Positions 1 through 13,100 of a stretch of DNA of 64,000 nucleotides are shown in pieces. The notes under the pieces are model-generated. The model saw only the letters and a list, made by a program, of their open reading frames with translations, was not told where the DNA came from and made no database searches. Both the position numbers and the translations under genes were made by a program. The stretch's first letter is position 1; every line of letters begins with the position of its first letter. Origin of the DNA: Arachis hypogaea (taxonomy: Eukaryota > Streptophyta > Magnoliopsida > Fabales > Fabaceae); assembly GCF_003086295.3 (NCBI RefSeq), contig NC_092051.1, forward strand, positions 19,773,940 to 19,837,939. Direction: 5' to 3'.

Positions 1-711
1 ATCTGCACCTTCTATAGTGACTCAGGTACCTACTAATTGCAAATTTGGTCTCTTGCACTCTCCAAAAGTGAATACATCTTTTTGTTGACCTCAATTTGCA
101 CTTGCTATTTTGTCAGATCACACAGCAAATGCAAATTCCCCTATCTTATGCCGATGCTGTTATTGGAACAGCTGGAGCAAATATAAGTTACATTAGACGG
201 GCTAGTGGAGCTACGGTTACTATACAAGAAACAAGAGGTGTTCCGGGAGAGATGACAGTTGAAATTAGTGGAACCGCTTCTCAAGTCCAAACTGCCCAGC
301 AATTGATACAGGTAATCCTCCTTATCCTGCATTTAACGGTTTAATTTACGCACCCAAATTCAGACCACGTGGGAGCTTTGTACATTATAGGTCATCTTTT
401 TGGTTTCAAGTAAAAGATATTCTAAGCTTGGGGATAATCTTGCTTGATTTATAAGTATTTTAACCTAATTAATTTGCATGGCAATCAAGCAACGTGATTA
501 TGAATTTGTGGTGCAGAATTTTATGGCGGAAGCTGGAGCACCAACAGCGGCGGCAGCAGCAACAGGGCAGCAGCCACAAACAGGGGGACCTGGTGCAGAT
601 CAAGGATATAATTCTTATCAGGCTCATAGTTCTGTTTATGCATCTCCACCATCCAACCAAGGCCATACCGGAGGCTATGGCTCAGTTTATGGTGCGAACT
701 ATGGCTACTGA
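1..711 (+). CDS. FLK: FLK-like KH-domain RNA-binding protein, 3' end (partial)
   Basis: Last three exons of a nuclear RNA-binding protein with KH domains; the 5' part lies left of the window. Exons are 1-25, 117-311 and 517-711, each with GT/AG borders and continuous frame. Exon 2 encodes the final KH domain, with the loop seen as [18 protein letters not shown] followed by the GEMTVEISG strand. The last exon is a low-complexity tail rich in Ala, Gln, Gly and Tyr that ends in [10 protein letters not shown]. The [12 protein letters not shown] start of this KH domain and the Gly/Tyr tail resemble Arabidopsis FLOWERING LOCUS K, which promotes flowering by lowering FLC expression. The role in this species is inference. 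A sister KH protein such as PEPPER is the main alternative. Confidence 0.85.
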
Positions 712-2080
712 GCTGAGCAGTTCTACAAAATCTGCTCATTGTTGAAAGTGTAGAATGCCGGGAACTGATTGATGTAATAATTTGACGAACAAGGACGCTC
801 TGCTAAATTATGCTTCTTTTTCTTCCTCCCTCCATTTTTCTGAATCCTTATGAATGTGATTTTTGTATGGCGCTAGCTTTCTGTTTGTAATTCTAGTCAT
901 TTGGAAATACTACACACACTATCCATGGCCTGATGTATTATTTACTTGTTTTGGAAAGTTGGTGCACCTATGACCATATGATGATACTTGCTCTGCGTCA
1001 ATTAAGTGCAATTTCTTTCAAGGGGTCCATAATTACGTACTAGATAAATATAAAGTCATTGATATTTGCACTTACACAACAATAGACGCCTAAATTTAAA
1101 GCCAGAAACTCTAAATAAAGAGATACGTCATAATTCTAGAATGAGTATAATAATTCAGTAAATAAGAACATAAACCATAATTGTGATTCTTGAAAACGCC
1201 AAGTCAACAAGTTCTTCGGTCGGTATTACTATGATTAGATTAGTCACAGTCACAGCTCACATTGCTAAAGTTCACGCCGACCATCTACATATAGCCGACA
1301 TATCTGATATCTAATCTCTCTCGGCTTTCACCTTACCATTACTTCCTTACACGCTTATTCATTATTATAATTAATATAAAGTTATAACACATACAAATAA
1401 TAACGGAACAATTATTTAATCTCTTGAAATTATTCAATTAAACGTGTTCTTAAGTGTTTTCTGCATTTTTTAAAAAATATGGAAATATTGTAATATATTC
1501 AAGCTCACTCGCTCACTTGCATGATTTGACCTTTTTCTTTAAACCTTTTACATAGTTTTAACTAAAATATACGTGTCATGGTATGTTCTGATCTCTTATT
1601 CCGTAAATATTGATATGATTGGAATGGAAGATGGAAAGGGATGGGCCACCCGTAACTGCTTTGTTACTTTCGGGAATGTTCTCTGTTCATAGATAGCTAT
1701 AGCCTAAGGTTCCTTGTTTTCTAATCTTCCATGCGCCAGAAATGAGACATTAAAATAACAAAAATATTATTCTTATATTAAAATTAGTTATTAATATATT
1801 TATATATAAATATATATTTTTTAAAATTTTTAATATATATTTATATTTTAATATATATTTTATATTATTAATTAATTTTTAGTGATAATTTTAGTGTAAA
1901 CGTACCATAATATTAAAACAAATAAGATTAGAGAAGAATAAAATTGGTGCTCCAATCCTTTTTCTTTTCATTATAATATTGTTACTACTATTATTTATTT
2001 TCTGATACAATTACCAAAATGGGACATAAGAGATAACTCCTAGTCAATGTTTTTCCGGGGTAGTTCCGGTATTTGAATAT
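712..2080. other. Intergenic, AT-rich
   Basis: Holds the 3' UTR of the KH gene and then AT-rich spacer up to the putative promoter of the next gene. No coding potential is seen on either strand. One MITE-like stretch inside is listed separately. Confidence 0.6.
1763..1914. repeat. Short AT-rich MITE-like element
   Basis: About 150 bp, almost pure A/T. The two ends are imperfect inverted repeats: AATATTATT...TTAAAATTAG at the left and, on the other strand, AATATTATGG...ACTAAAATTA at the right. The right end carries the TTTTAGTGTAAACGTACC type of terminus that I associate with a common legume MITE. Target duplications are not clear. Confidence 0.5.
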
Positions 2081-2107
2081 CTCTCTCTCTCCCCCTCTCT
2101 CTCTCTA
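2081..2107 (+). repeat. CT microsatellite, putative promoter or 5' UTR
   Basis: A CT/C-rich tract about 0.7 kb upstream of the ATG of the myosin-binding protein gene. Plant core promoters and 5' leaders often carry such pyrimidine patches. A T-rich tract ending in CAG at 2731 could be the acceptor of a 5'-UTR intron, so the transcript may start near here. This is not proven by sequence alone. Confidence 0.45.
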
Positions 2108-2810
2108 CACTCTTGAAGACCCTTTTTGTCTTTGTCGGCTTGTTTTATTTTTCAACAAGAAAGTAAATGTGTGTGTGCGTGGATTTACGTTGGAAAGCTT
2201 CAAACTTTGTGTTTGATTCTTTTTGGTTTACTTTGTTGATTATTTTCTACATCACTAAGCTCCAACCATCGCCACATACTAAGTGTTGATACCCTCTTGA
2301 TGCCTCTGAATCTGATTGGACTCAACATTTACACATACATATATGACACATAATAATTACTAATCACTACAATAAGGTATTTATCATACTTCTCTGATGT
2401 TATATTCTTTCAGTTTCTGTAATAAATATAACTCCTTTGTTGATGTGATTCTCTATCTCTCATAATTATTCATTTATCTATTATCTTGTATGTAACGTTT
2501 ATACTGTTTAAAGTTTCTGCAGCTGATCATAGTTGTATGATTTATAATAATAATGACTTCTTTTTCTTCAGGGTTTTCTGGATATTGATTCGTTTGTTTC
2601 TAATTTAGCATCTCAATGGGACTGTTTAGTGTTCATTGTATATCAAATTATCAATCAATATCGTGTAATTTTGATCTTATAGTATGCTGAACAATCCTTC
2701 TATGTTCTAACTTTTTTTTTTTGTGCAATCAGTTTTGTCTTTTGCCTTGAAATTTGGTATCAAGTTTGATCTGTTTCAACTTTCAAGAAATTGGTTGCTC
2801 CCTTGATTCA

Positions 2811-5590
2811 ATGGCGTCTTCTGGATTGTCAACTGCCATGTTATCCAGAAATTTTAGCACATCATTGGCATCGGCATTGCTGGAATGGTTTCTGATCTTT
2901 TTCCTTTTTGTTGATGCTGTATTTTCTTATGTCATTACAAAGTTTGCTAGTTACTGCAAATTGCAAACCCCATGCCTCTTTTGTTCAAGACTTGATCATG
3001 TGTTAGGAAAGCAGAAAACAGGATTCTATTGGGAATTGATCTGCAGTGCTCATAAATTGGAGATTTCTTCATTGGTTCTTTGTCGCGCGCATGATAAGCT
3101 TGTTAATGTTCAAGGAATTTGCCAAAACTGCCTCTTTTCTCTTGCTAACATCAATAAAACCAATGCTGAAAATTGCAACTTAGTAGGTAAATTTGGGGAT
3201 GAATCTGCCTCCAGGTTTGATCAGGATCCATTACTTGGTGACCGGATTGAAACACGGTGTTCTTGTTGCAATGAGCAAAGGATTTTCAATTCTTATGATG
3301 AAAGATTGGCTTTCAGTAAGTCAATTGAGTCTGAAGTTGTGGATCTTGATGAGTTGGAAGCTGTTAGAGACAGTTTACATGACAAGAAAAGGAGAGCAAA
3401 ACCATCAGTATCATTCAGAGTTGCAAACCTTAGAAATAGCCAGCTTGACCCTTTGTCTCATGTAGGTTATACAGAAGTCAAGGTTACTTCTGATACTGAG
3501 TCTGAATCTGAACTTCCCTTATCCGAAGATGACGATACCAATATACCAGTTTCTGTAACGGATGATACCAAGGAAGATGTAAAACTTCCATGTGAAGACA
3601 TAGAGCCTACCATCATTGATTTAAATAAGGCTTCAGGGAAGCCCAGGAGTTTAGCTCCTCCACTTGAGCCATTACTATCAGAGCCGGAAATTCAGTTAGA
3701 AAATACGGATACTCATGCTATTAAATCTGTATCAGAAGCAATGGGAAGTGAGAATAATGACGAAGAACTTGATTGGCAACAGGCTGAAAAAAATGCTGAT
3801 GCTACCACAGTATCAAAGGAAAGCTGTAAGTTATTCTCAGCTTTTAGTTTTCTGTACCATGGAACTCTTCTGTTTGAATGATTTAGGAGTGCATCACAAT
3901 TTGTTAGCTGATGAAGGATTGAAGATGAATAGTTTATAGCCTACTTTAACCAAATCATTTTTCTGAATGAATAAAATAGTCAGTAACTCTATATTCATTT
4001 TTTATATCTAAAAGTTTTAATGTCTAATTATATTAGGCCATAAGTTCATGATTTTTGGTACTTACATTGAACATTTTGTGCAATACTTTTATAGATGAAT
4101 TGACAACAAATGAAGTTGGGCTAGCATCTGATAAAAGATCTGCCATGGATTGTGAGGAAATCATCAAGTCAGGCAATAAGCAAACAACATCCGAAGCAGG
4201 TTCCGAACCAAACCCGGTTTCTAGTGACAGTTTTCAGCAAAATCCCATTATATTGGATCTGGGTGATGCTTATAAGCTAGCTGTTGGTAACAAAGGAAGA
4301 CAGTTATCCGGCATGCTTGCTGAACAATGGCTTGGTAAAGATTCTACAAGAGTTAGCGAAGATTTGAAGATGATGTTGTCACAATTCTCTGCTACTCGAG
4401 GAACTGATCTGTCTATGAACGATATCAGTCCCAGATTGTCTATAAACAGCGACGAAATGAAGAATTCTGATGTTTCTAACTCTACCGGAATGCAGATACT
4501 TCAAAAGATGATATCACTCGAGCGAAATGAGTCCGGCTTGTCTCTGGATGGAAGCATTGTGAGTGAAATTGAAGGTGAAAGCGCGGTTGACAGACTAAAA
4601 CGGCAAGTTGATCATGACAGGAAACTGATGAGTGCTTTGTATAAAGAGCTGGAGGAAGAAAGAAATGCTTCTGCAGTTGCTGCTAATCAAGCACTAGCCA
4701 TGATCACAAGGCTGCAGGAAGAAAAGGCAGCATTACATATGGAAGCCTTGCAGTATTTAAGAGTGATGGATGAGCAGTCAGAGTATGATACCGACGCTTT
4801 GCAAAAGGCGAACGATGCTATTTCTGAGAAGGACAGAGAGATTGAGGAATTGGAAGCAAAGCTTGATTTTTATAGGAAGAAATTCCCTGATGAATCAATG
4901 AATGAAAATGTTTTGGTGACAAACTTTGAGATGAAGGTGAAGGATATTGGATTGGATAACTCACAATGTTCTGCCATCGAAAGCGAAGAAAGTATTCTTG
5001 GAAAATCAGTTACTGAAAATCCTATTATATCTGACAAAGCTCAAGAGTTAGTCACTTCTTTGGAGGGGAAAAATGTTCAACTTGTGAAAAATTCATCATT
5101 GAAGTTTCAAGAGGAAAGGCTGTATATTTCGGACCGGTTGAAGAAGCTGGAGAAGCAAGTTTACCTTTTCTTGAATATGCATCACTCAGAGGAGAAGTGC
5201 ATCAATTCTGAAAGTTCTGGAAAGGAATCCCCAGTAAACTGCGAAAAGTTAGACCGCAGTGTTGTGATGCCAGATTCTGTTTCCATATTAAAAATGAATT
5301 CAGATGCCAAGGATTGTGATTACTTCTCATCCAAGGAACCTAAAGATTTTGACGAAAATGGTGATTCCCCTTTGCTCTGTGGAAATAATGATTTAGCTTC
5401 AACTGGAAATGTGATTCATAATTTCGTTGGAAGGCTTCAAATTCTTGAGGCAGACCTGAGTTTTCTTGAGCATAGTATGAACTTACTAAGCAATGGAAAT
5501 GAAGGACTTAAATTGTTAAAGGAAATAGCTGATCATCTGCAACAGTTACGTCGGATCGGGATTAGAGAAATTGATCAACTCGATGCTTGA
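2811..5590 (+). CDS. Myosin-binding protein with GTD-binding domain (DUF593)
   Basis: Two exons, 2811-3825 and 4095-5590 (GTAAG donor, TTTATAG acceptor, frame kept across a split codon), giving about 836 residues. The start is the ATG in a row with ASSGLSTAMLSRNF; the frame is open further upstream but has no earlier ATG. Near residues 15-45 is a hydrophobic membrane segment, then Cys pairs (CLFCSRLDH; CSCC near 160). A long acidic Ser-rich middle follows. Residues about 503-603 form the coiled-coil GTD-binding domain (VDRLKRQVDHDRKLMSALY ... EIEELEAKLDFYRKKF). A short C-terminal coiled coil ends in HLQQLRRIG. In Arabidopsis this family (MyoB) sits on vesicles and binds the globular tail of myosin XI, serving as cargo receptor for cytoplasmic streaming. 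Which paralogue this is remains open. Confidence 0.9.
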
Positions 5591-8469
5591 TGTTGTATTT
5601 AAGGTTAGGAATTATTGTTAACTATTGCACAAGAAATCAAAGCATTTCCTTTTTATCCCTTTAAATTAGTTACATTGCTGCATACTGCTTTTCTAAATTA
5701 ACTTGTGCATGGTAAATATGTGGTTTGACTTATATCAAAGTTTTAGGCATGATATAGAAAATATTTGACCCATGGTTTTTTTTAAACATTTTACAGATTC
5801 ATAGAGCAGTGCTCAGTGATCAGGAGGAAGGTAAATTGTACATTAGTAAACCAGGTTACCAGAGACTGGTTGCAACTGTACAGTAACAATAGCTTGCTTC
5901 CACTCACAAAATAAGGTAAAATAGAAACAGGATTTCAAATTATATATGGAGAGCTTTTTATTTATTTATTTTGTTTCTCATTTGTCCCCTGCATTTTTTT
6001 TATTTGGGGTTAGCTTTCATGGAGCATTTTGCTCCACTGAGTTTGCATGGTTTTCATGTAGGAGAAAATTTTTATACTGCAGTTTTGACATTTGTAAAAG
6101 ATAACATGTACGTAAGAGTGATCGTTTTGTGTATCTCCCGTATTCTTGTATCAATGCGAGTATTTTAGAGGAATGTGACCTAAAATTAGTATGCTATGTA
6201 TTGTTGTTTTCACGTGGACAAATCATGTTAATACACGTGACACTATCGTTTGCTTTGACTTGTCAGTGTTATTTACCCACACTTTGTTCTGATGTGTCAC
6301 TGATTATCTACGTCAGCATAATTCTAGGACCAAATTTAAGAAAAGGATCTTCTCCAGTTTTTTTAACAATTGATAGAATACAGTGTGATCTATCACCTTT
6401 GATTCTATGAGTGGGACCAGAAATAAATAAGAGAGAGAACAATAAATAGTTAGATTAAACACTAGATATCATCCAGTTTTTTTTTCACCGAAAAAGATCC
6501 ACTTCCTCAAATTTAAACTTGAGTGAAAATTGAGAGACTCAGTTTTTGAAGTCTCGTTGCATGAAATGAAATACCAAGATTATTTTCCATCAATTGATTC
6601 GTCCAAATTCAATTTAATCAATCCAACATATGCGAGTGACAATTTAAAGTGAGAATATAAAAATGTTTAAATTAATATGCTAAACTATAATTGATTCATT
6701 GAGATACATCATTACTTTCACCTCAAAGTACTCGATCTTTTATTTTTCTATTATGACCACTGTCTCTAACTGGTCAACTCATTACTCATCATCAAAACAG
6801 TTCAACAAGTCTGTCAATTAAGCCCTATAAATATACTCCACAACCATGATAAATCTGTCGCTTAATTTTCATCATCATCCCTACTTGCTTATAACATAAG
6901 AAAGGTGTGTATTGTGTTGAGAACAACAAACACGACATCCCTTAAGTAAAGATTTTTTTTTTTGTGTTTGTTTGTTTTTGTATAAACTTTTTTTTATTTA
7001 TTTTATGCTATTTTTTACTTTTAAGATTTATAAAGAATTGGACTTTAAATTTTTTGAATATAGAATTTTGATATTATGTTATGATATTATTTACCCTAAA
7101 AATTTAAACTAATAAAAAGAGGATAATATGAATAGTAATACAAGAAGCAAGAACTACTGCATACATTATTAACAGAACTGAAGAAGAAGGAATTACATGT
7201 TCCTGATTTATTGTTGTTGGAGTCAAAGCCAAGGCCCAAGGGGACCCACAGGTCAAACCCAAATTAACTTTGCAGGCCACTTTCTTCTCAAATTTGTACC
7301 ACCTTCCAATTAAATTCATCATCATCATACCATAACATACATATGCATATACATACCCCATTCATTATTCATTTCTCTGTATTTGATGACAGTTTCTGCT
7401 ATATACACTTTGAAGCTCCGCATAGAGGATTATGAAATATACTTATTGGTATTTGTACTTTAGGTAGGTGTCAAATTCTTCTTGCATCATGGATGATGCT
7501 TCATCCATGCTTATAATTGTAGTATGTAATTGACTTTCACTTTTAATTCATTCCTACTTTAATTTGTGAAGAAAAGTGAACGTTGACTTTCTTATATTAT
7601 AAGGATGTTTTCGAGTATTTTAAAAATATTAATGTTTTAGTAATTTTGACGATTAATTTTTGTTATAAAATATATAATTGAAATTAATGATTAAAATTAT
7701 TAAAACATTAATATTTCTGAAAATATTTAAAATATTTTCTATATTATATTTTATATATTATAATATAAGAAATGATATTTATACTAATTTTTATGTATAC
7801 TTATATATATTATTTTATGGTATAAAAAATAATTTCTTTTCATTTATTATCAATTATTTTAATTTTAAAGATAAAAAGTCTATGTAAAAAAATATACATA
7901 TAATATTTTTCGATATATATTTGAATACATTGGGCCAACTTCTCATGTAGTCAAACTTGTCAATATCTGCCTACTAATAATAAATGTTTACTACGAGTGG
8001 ACCATTTCAGTTTTTTCACTCTGCCTACACTGCTACACACAAAATGTTACTTGAGGTCAATAGAACAGGTTACACACATGTATATATTTTGATACACATA
8101 TTGCAGCCTACTTTGATAGTAGTAAACTAAATTAGAGGGGGAACCTGCAAGCTATACATCAAATTTGTATTGAATTACATTGATTCTATTAAATATATAC
8201 TGCAGCTTATCATGGTGAGGTAATGCTGGTTGCAAATATATTAATTAATTAGGGTCAAGCTAATATAGCTAAGTAGTTATTGTTGGGGTGATAAGAAAAT
8301 GTACTTGTAAATTCATATCTTGATAGATGTCATTTGGCTCCCCTAGATATTCCTTTTATGACACATGCATGAGATGAGAGTTTTCCAACAACCTAACCAC
8401 GTACACAGTACTGCACTGTTTTTTTCCGTTGTACTGTTTCCAACTAATTTCCTTCACCATGCTCGGGCT
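5591..8469. other. Intergenic, no gene seen
   Basis: Begins with the 3' UTR of the myosin-binding protein gene and continues as AT-rich sequence. Open frames here are short, lack family resemblance and have no splice-consistent partners. Nothing else is supported. Confidence 0.6.
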
Positions 8470-8680
8470 AATTTTTTGTGGATATTGAAAAAAATTTGGT
8501 ATAACACTAAATTATTAAATTTTATGGTGTTTTTTAAAATTTTGGAAGCGAAACAATACGCTCTTTGCATATTGTATATTTTAAGTAGGAATGTATTATT
8601 TTTGCATCTAAAATTTTAAAAACACAATAAAATTTAAGAACTAATTGTTACACAAAATTTTATCAATATCTAAAAAAATA
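8470..8680. repeat. Foldback MITE, about 200 bp
   Basis: The left arm (GATATTGAAAAAAATTTGG... from 8481) is the imperfect reverse complement of the right arm (ending ...TTATCAATATC at 8670), and the match runs nearly to the centre. The T-rich edges extend the match a few bases outward. No coding capacity. Target duplication not resolved. Confidence 0.6.
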
Positions 8681-8717
8681 TATGCCATACTTACTGCTTT
8701 CTTTTATTATTTATAAA

Positions 8718-8789
8718 CTATTAGCTACATTGTCAAAATGTACCTTATCGAATTTGTTACCAAAAAAAAAAAAAAAGTTCTATTAGCTA
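8718..8789 (+). mobile_element. Possible truncated retroposon tail
   Basis: CTATTAGCTA occurs at 8718-8727 and 8780-8789. The roughly 52 bases between end in GTTACC followed by a long A run. Direct repeats around an A-tailed insert are the mark of LINE-driven retroposition. The end resembles the GTCACC-A(n) inserts at 45 kb. Confidence 0.45.
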
Positions 8790-8929
8790 GGTAGACAATG
8801 AAGAGTGTGGACAATATGAACAATAGGCTGTACTTCAGGTCTAGTAAAACAAAAAATATTCTACCCTATTTATCCACCATAATTCTAATCTCTTACCTTC
8901 CACTTTTTTCTTCTTTTATGGCAGCCGCT

Positions 8930-9240
8930 TCACTCCTCCTTCCATGTCGCGCTGTCACCAATGCATCTCACCACCGCTGCGCCTTAGCTTCTTCTCTAAT
9001 GCGTCGCACGCCGCCTCTGCACCTTCTTCCCCCATGCGTCGCGCCGTTTCTGTTCTCCCTGCAAGTGACGCTGCCGCTGCGCGCCTTCTTCTATCCTCTA
9101 TGACGTCGCACCGTCGCCGAGCCTGAGGCCTTGTTCCGCCGTTACTCCAACACTGCACCTCTGCCCTTGCTTTCACGCTGTTGTGTTGTATCGTCGCCAC
9201 TTCCATCGCGTGCCGCTTTGCTTCGTTCACCCAAATTGTA
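8930..9240. other. GC-rich island of unknown origin
   Basis: About 300 bp distinctly richer in G+C than its surroundings, with recurrent GCGTCGC and CGCTGCGC words, just outside the left end of MULE-A. Both strands have open frames of 60-111 codons, but none resembles a known protein. It could be a captured gene fragment or a remnant of another element. No function is claimed. Confidence 0.4.
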
Positions 9241-9339
9241 TGATCCAAATAAATATCTACATTTTTTTTAAAAGAATCATCCGCATACATAGTAAAATGA
9301 ACATCCTACGGAACATGTGCATGCAGAATCAAGCAAATC

Positions 9340-9943
9340 AAGTAACCATGAAAGATTGATTCGCTGACAAAAGTAACCATGAAAGATCAAAACTCCTCAG
9401 ATACCCACAATTGATTTGCTCCGTTTGTCAAATGTGACCAAACGTTAATAAAATGTTCTTAAATTATACAATGTGTCCACATTCATTGCAACGTGGCAAA
9501 AGAATGCCTTACGTGGATTTTTTTTTGTTAAAATTAAAATTGCATTTATTTAGTTTAATAAAAAAAACGTTACTCCTTCAAGCATTGAAAATAGAAGAAC
9601 AGAAAGAGGTGTTACCCCTCCCTTTTTGAGCGTGAAATCAATCATGCCTTAACAGAGTAGTTTTTCATCTTCTTCTTCTCTAGCTTAATCCCATTGTGCT
9701 CTGATTCCATTCCTGCGACGACATTGGAGAAGGAGGTTGCTGCTTCTCCAGCACCCCGTGTTTAGAGGCGATTTCTGTCACACTTGAAGGCTTTATGAGG
9801 TAATACTTTTATGAACTAAGTCATTCGATGATTGTAACCTCTAAGTTATAAGAGTTGTTCGTTCGATGTGAAAAAATTTGTTCTGTTGTTGTGGTTGTTT
9901 TTGATAGGGTTTGGATTTGTGGTAACTTCATTGTACTCTTGTT
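9340..9943 (+). repeat. Left TIR of MULE-A
   Basis: Matches the reverse complement of 15058-15653 almost end to end. The outer edge holds a short direct repeat (AAGTAACCATGAAAGAT twice). The inner part probably serves as promoter and 5' leader: the transposase ATG lies about 160 bp inside it. Confidence 0.85.
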
Positions 9944-10106
9944 CCTCTCTTTAAGCTATATAATTTTTTATGATTCGAATATTGTGGTAATTATTCTTCT
10001 TGAAATCAAATTGATAGTGAAATTAGGTACCATGATGGTTAGGGTTTGAGTAACTTGGAGTTTGTGAGATTGCCACTAATGGTGGATTTTTTATTCTTTT
10101 GCGTAG

Positions 10107-13100
10107 ATGGCTACACTACATATCACTTTGAAGATATATCACAGAGAAAAATTTGAGAGAACAAAAGATGGAAAAACTATGAATGTAGGTGGAGAGAAAT
10201 CTGAAATTCGAAGGGTCAATGTTGATACTCTTAATGGTTTTTTATCAATGACCTCCTTAGAGATATAGGATACACCATGATCAATGAATGCTATTGGTTA
10301 GTGCCTGGAATGGAGCTTAATGGTGGTTTAAAGTTATTGAGGAGTGATAGAGACATAATAGAGATGTATGAAGCTGCATTAAGGAATGATAGTAGGATTT
10401 GTGTATACACTGAGCACCTAATAAGCTAGCCAGAAGTTGTTGAAGAGGGTGGTGGTAATGTTGCATCTCCTTCAAAGGGGAGAAAAAAGAGTTGTGCAAA
10501 GAAGACTCCAACTCCTAGAAAAAAGAAGGTTACGAAGATGGCCAACACAACTGATCATCCCAAAGCCCAGCCCACCACACAGTCAGGTACCAGGCCCAAT
10601 AGCCAACTCAATCAAAGTCCCAATATACAACCCAATACTCAGCCCAATACACAAGCAAAGACATCATTATCACAAGGCAGAATTTTTTTAGCCAACCCAC
10701 CACAACCATAAGACAGTCTAGTAATCCCATACAGCAACAAGAAGCCACAAATACCTTAAATTCACAACACAATTCTAGTTCTCACTGTCCTTTTCATGCT
10801 GCCCCAACAACAACACCAGAGATACTGACACAATATATACCCCAACCTTGTAATGAACTCCAATCTAAATCCTATCATGTACAGGATTCTAATTCTATTA
10901 CTCAGCCCCAACCACCACCATCAACAAGTCAAAATGCTGAACACAATTAAGGTCCATCTCAATATAAAGTAAGAGAAGCGGCCAAGAAGTAGAACAAGAG
11001 GAGCACTAGCAGACCTGAACCTACTGGACAAACTTTTAAATAGAACTCAGATCCTAAAAAGGCTCCAAGTATTTTTGTGCCAGTTGATGAGGCTGAAGAA
11101 TATTCAGATCTTGAACCAGGATTACACTATTATAAGTCTGAGGAGCTTTAAAGTTGTGCATATTCGGATGAGGAACAACCAGAGGTCTTCCCACAAGGTA
11201 TTTACTAATATTTTTTAGTGTTCCTTTGATTATTAGTAAGTTAGAAGTTAGAATAATAATTTAATTTTTTTTCTGAATTGAGCAATTGTGTGCAAATTAT
11301 TGTATGATGAATATTAACTAATGAGTGTTGTTCATATATGATTATTTAAGTCAAAATTCAAAGAAAGTTGCCTAGATCAGAGTTATACTACACATCAGTT
11401 ATTATCCACTACAACTATTTTTGTGCAGCATGTTATTTATAATACTTTTGGTAATCATATGCTTCAATTTGTCCTACTACATAGGTAATGCTGATGCACC
11501 GGTTGGACAAGTTAGGCTTGAAGTAGGTATGGAGTTTGAATCTTTAGAGCAATTTAAGAGGGCGGTGAGAAAGTTTAATATCAACTTAGGGAGGAGTATT
11601 TTTTTTCCAAGAGTGAAGGTGTTGTGTTGGGATGAGAACTGTCCTTGGCAGATATACTGTGCTAAGAGGAATTATCCCCTGAGATATCAAGTGAAAACAT
11701 TTGTGAACGAGCATACTTGTTGCGTGCATAATCGGTCTGCTAATGGAAAGTGGGTTGTAGATGAGTTGGAGCAGCAAATTAGGGTGCAGCCAATGATGAC
11801 TGTTCGAGAGGCTAAGGATTACTTTAAGAAAGAGTATGATATTTTCTTGAGTGAAAGAAAAATTTATAGATTGATGGCAAAGGCAAAATAAAGAATTGAA
11901 GATAGTGAGATAGCACAATATGCAAGACTCCGAGATTATGCCATAAAAATTTTAACTACCAACCCAGAATCCACTGTCAATATATGCACCACACCAATAC
12001 CAGATTCAACTGTGTTGTTCAGAAGAATATATATTTGCCTAGATGCGTGTAAAAAGGGCTTCCTTGCTGGATGCAGACCATTTATTAACTTGGATGGGAC
12101 CTTCTTGAGAGGATACTATGGTGGACAACTGTTGACGACTGTTAGTCAAGATGCGAATAATCACATTTACCCCATCGCATATGCTATTGTGGATTCGGAA
12201 ATCAAAGACAACTGGAAATGGTTTCTTCAACTTTTGCAAGAAGATTTGGGTGATCAGAGGAATAACTATTGGACATTTATGTCAGATCAACAAAAGGTAC
12301 AACATTTAAAGTGTTTATACATTTTCTTGCATATAAACATGTCACCTGAAATCACAAAGTGTTTATACATTTTTTCAGGGTCTTATTCCAACTCTAGAAG
12401 TTATGCCGGGGGCACATCACAGGTATTGTGCCATGCATATATGGCACAATTTCACCAAAGCACAGACCTCAAGGTTACAGTTTGGGTGTGTGCAAGGAGC
12501 ACCACCCCCAAGACTTTGCAGCAGCCATGACAACAATCAGAAAACTAAACGCACATGCTTGGGAGTATTTGAGCCGCATTCCACCAAAACAATGGTCAAG
12601 ATCCCACTTTAGTGAATAGCCAAAGGTGGATAATATTACCAACAACAATAGTGAAATTTTTAACTCTAAGTGTAAGAATTTTAGGGGAAAGCCAATCATT
12701 ACCCTCCTGAAAGAGATAAGGTGTTATGTTATGAGAATCTTGGCTAGAAATAAGAAGGAGTTGAGGGGATACAATGGATGGCTTTGTCCAGTACAACAGA
12801 GTAGATTGGAAAAAAATAAGAAAGATAGCAGTAGTTAGAGGCCATTCTGGACAGGGGATGATGCTGGAAATATCTTTGAGATTCAATGCTTACCTATGAA
12901 AGTAAGTGTTGATCTCAGAAAGCATACTTGTACTTGTAGATTATGGCAGCTCACTGGCATACCCTGTAAGCATGCATGTGCAGTATTGGCACATCAAAAT
13001 AGAAGGGCTGAAGATGTTGCACACACGGCTAACAATTGGTGCTTACAATGCAACATACCAATTTTTGGTTCAGCCGGTGCCTAATTAAGAATATTGGCAA

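Noticed and set aside
2754..2810. In-frame extension upstream of the myosin-binding protein start
   Set aside because: It begins at a TTG, not an ATG, and the region looks like leader just after a probable intron acceptor. The ATG at 2811 starts the conserved N-terminus.
7104..7361. Minus-strand frame of 85 codons
   Set aside because: No family resemblance, no promoter or splice partners, and amino-acid use is that of random AT-rich DNA.
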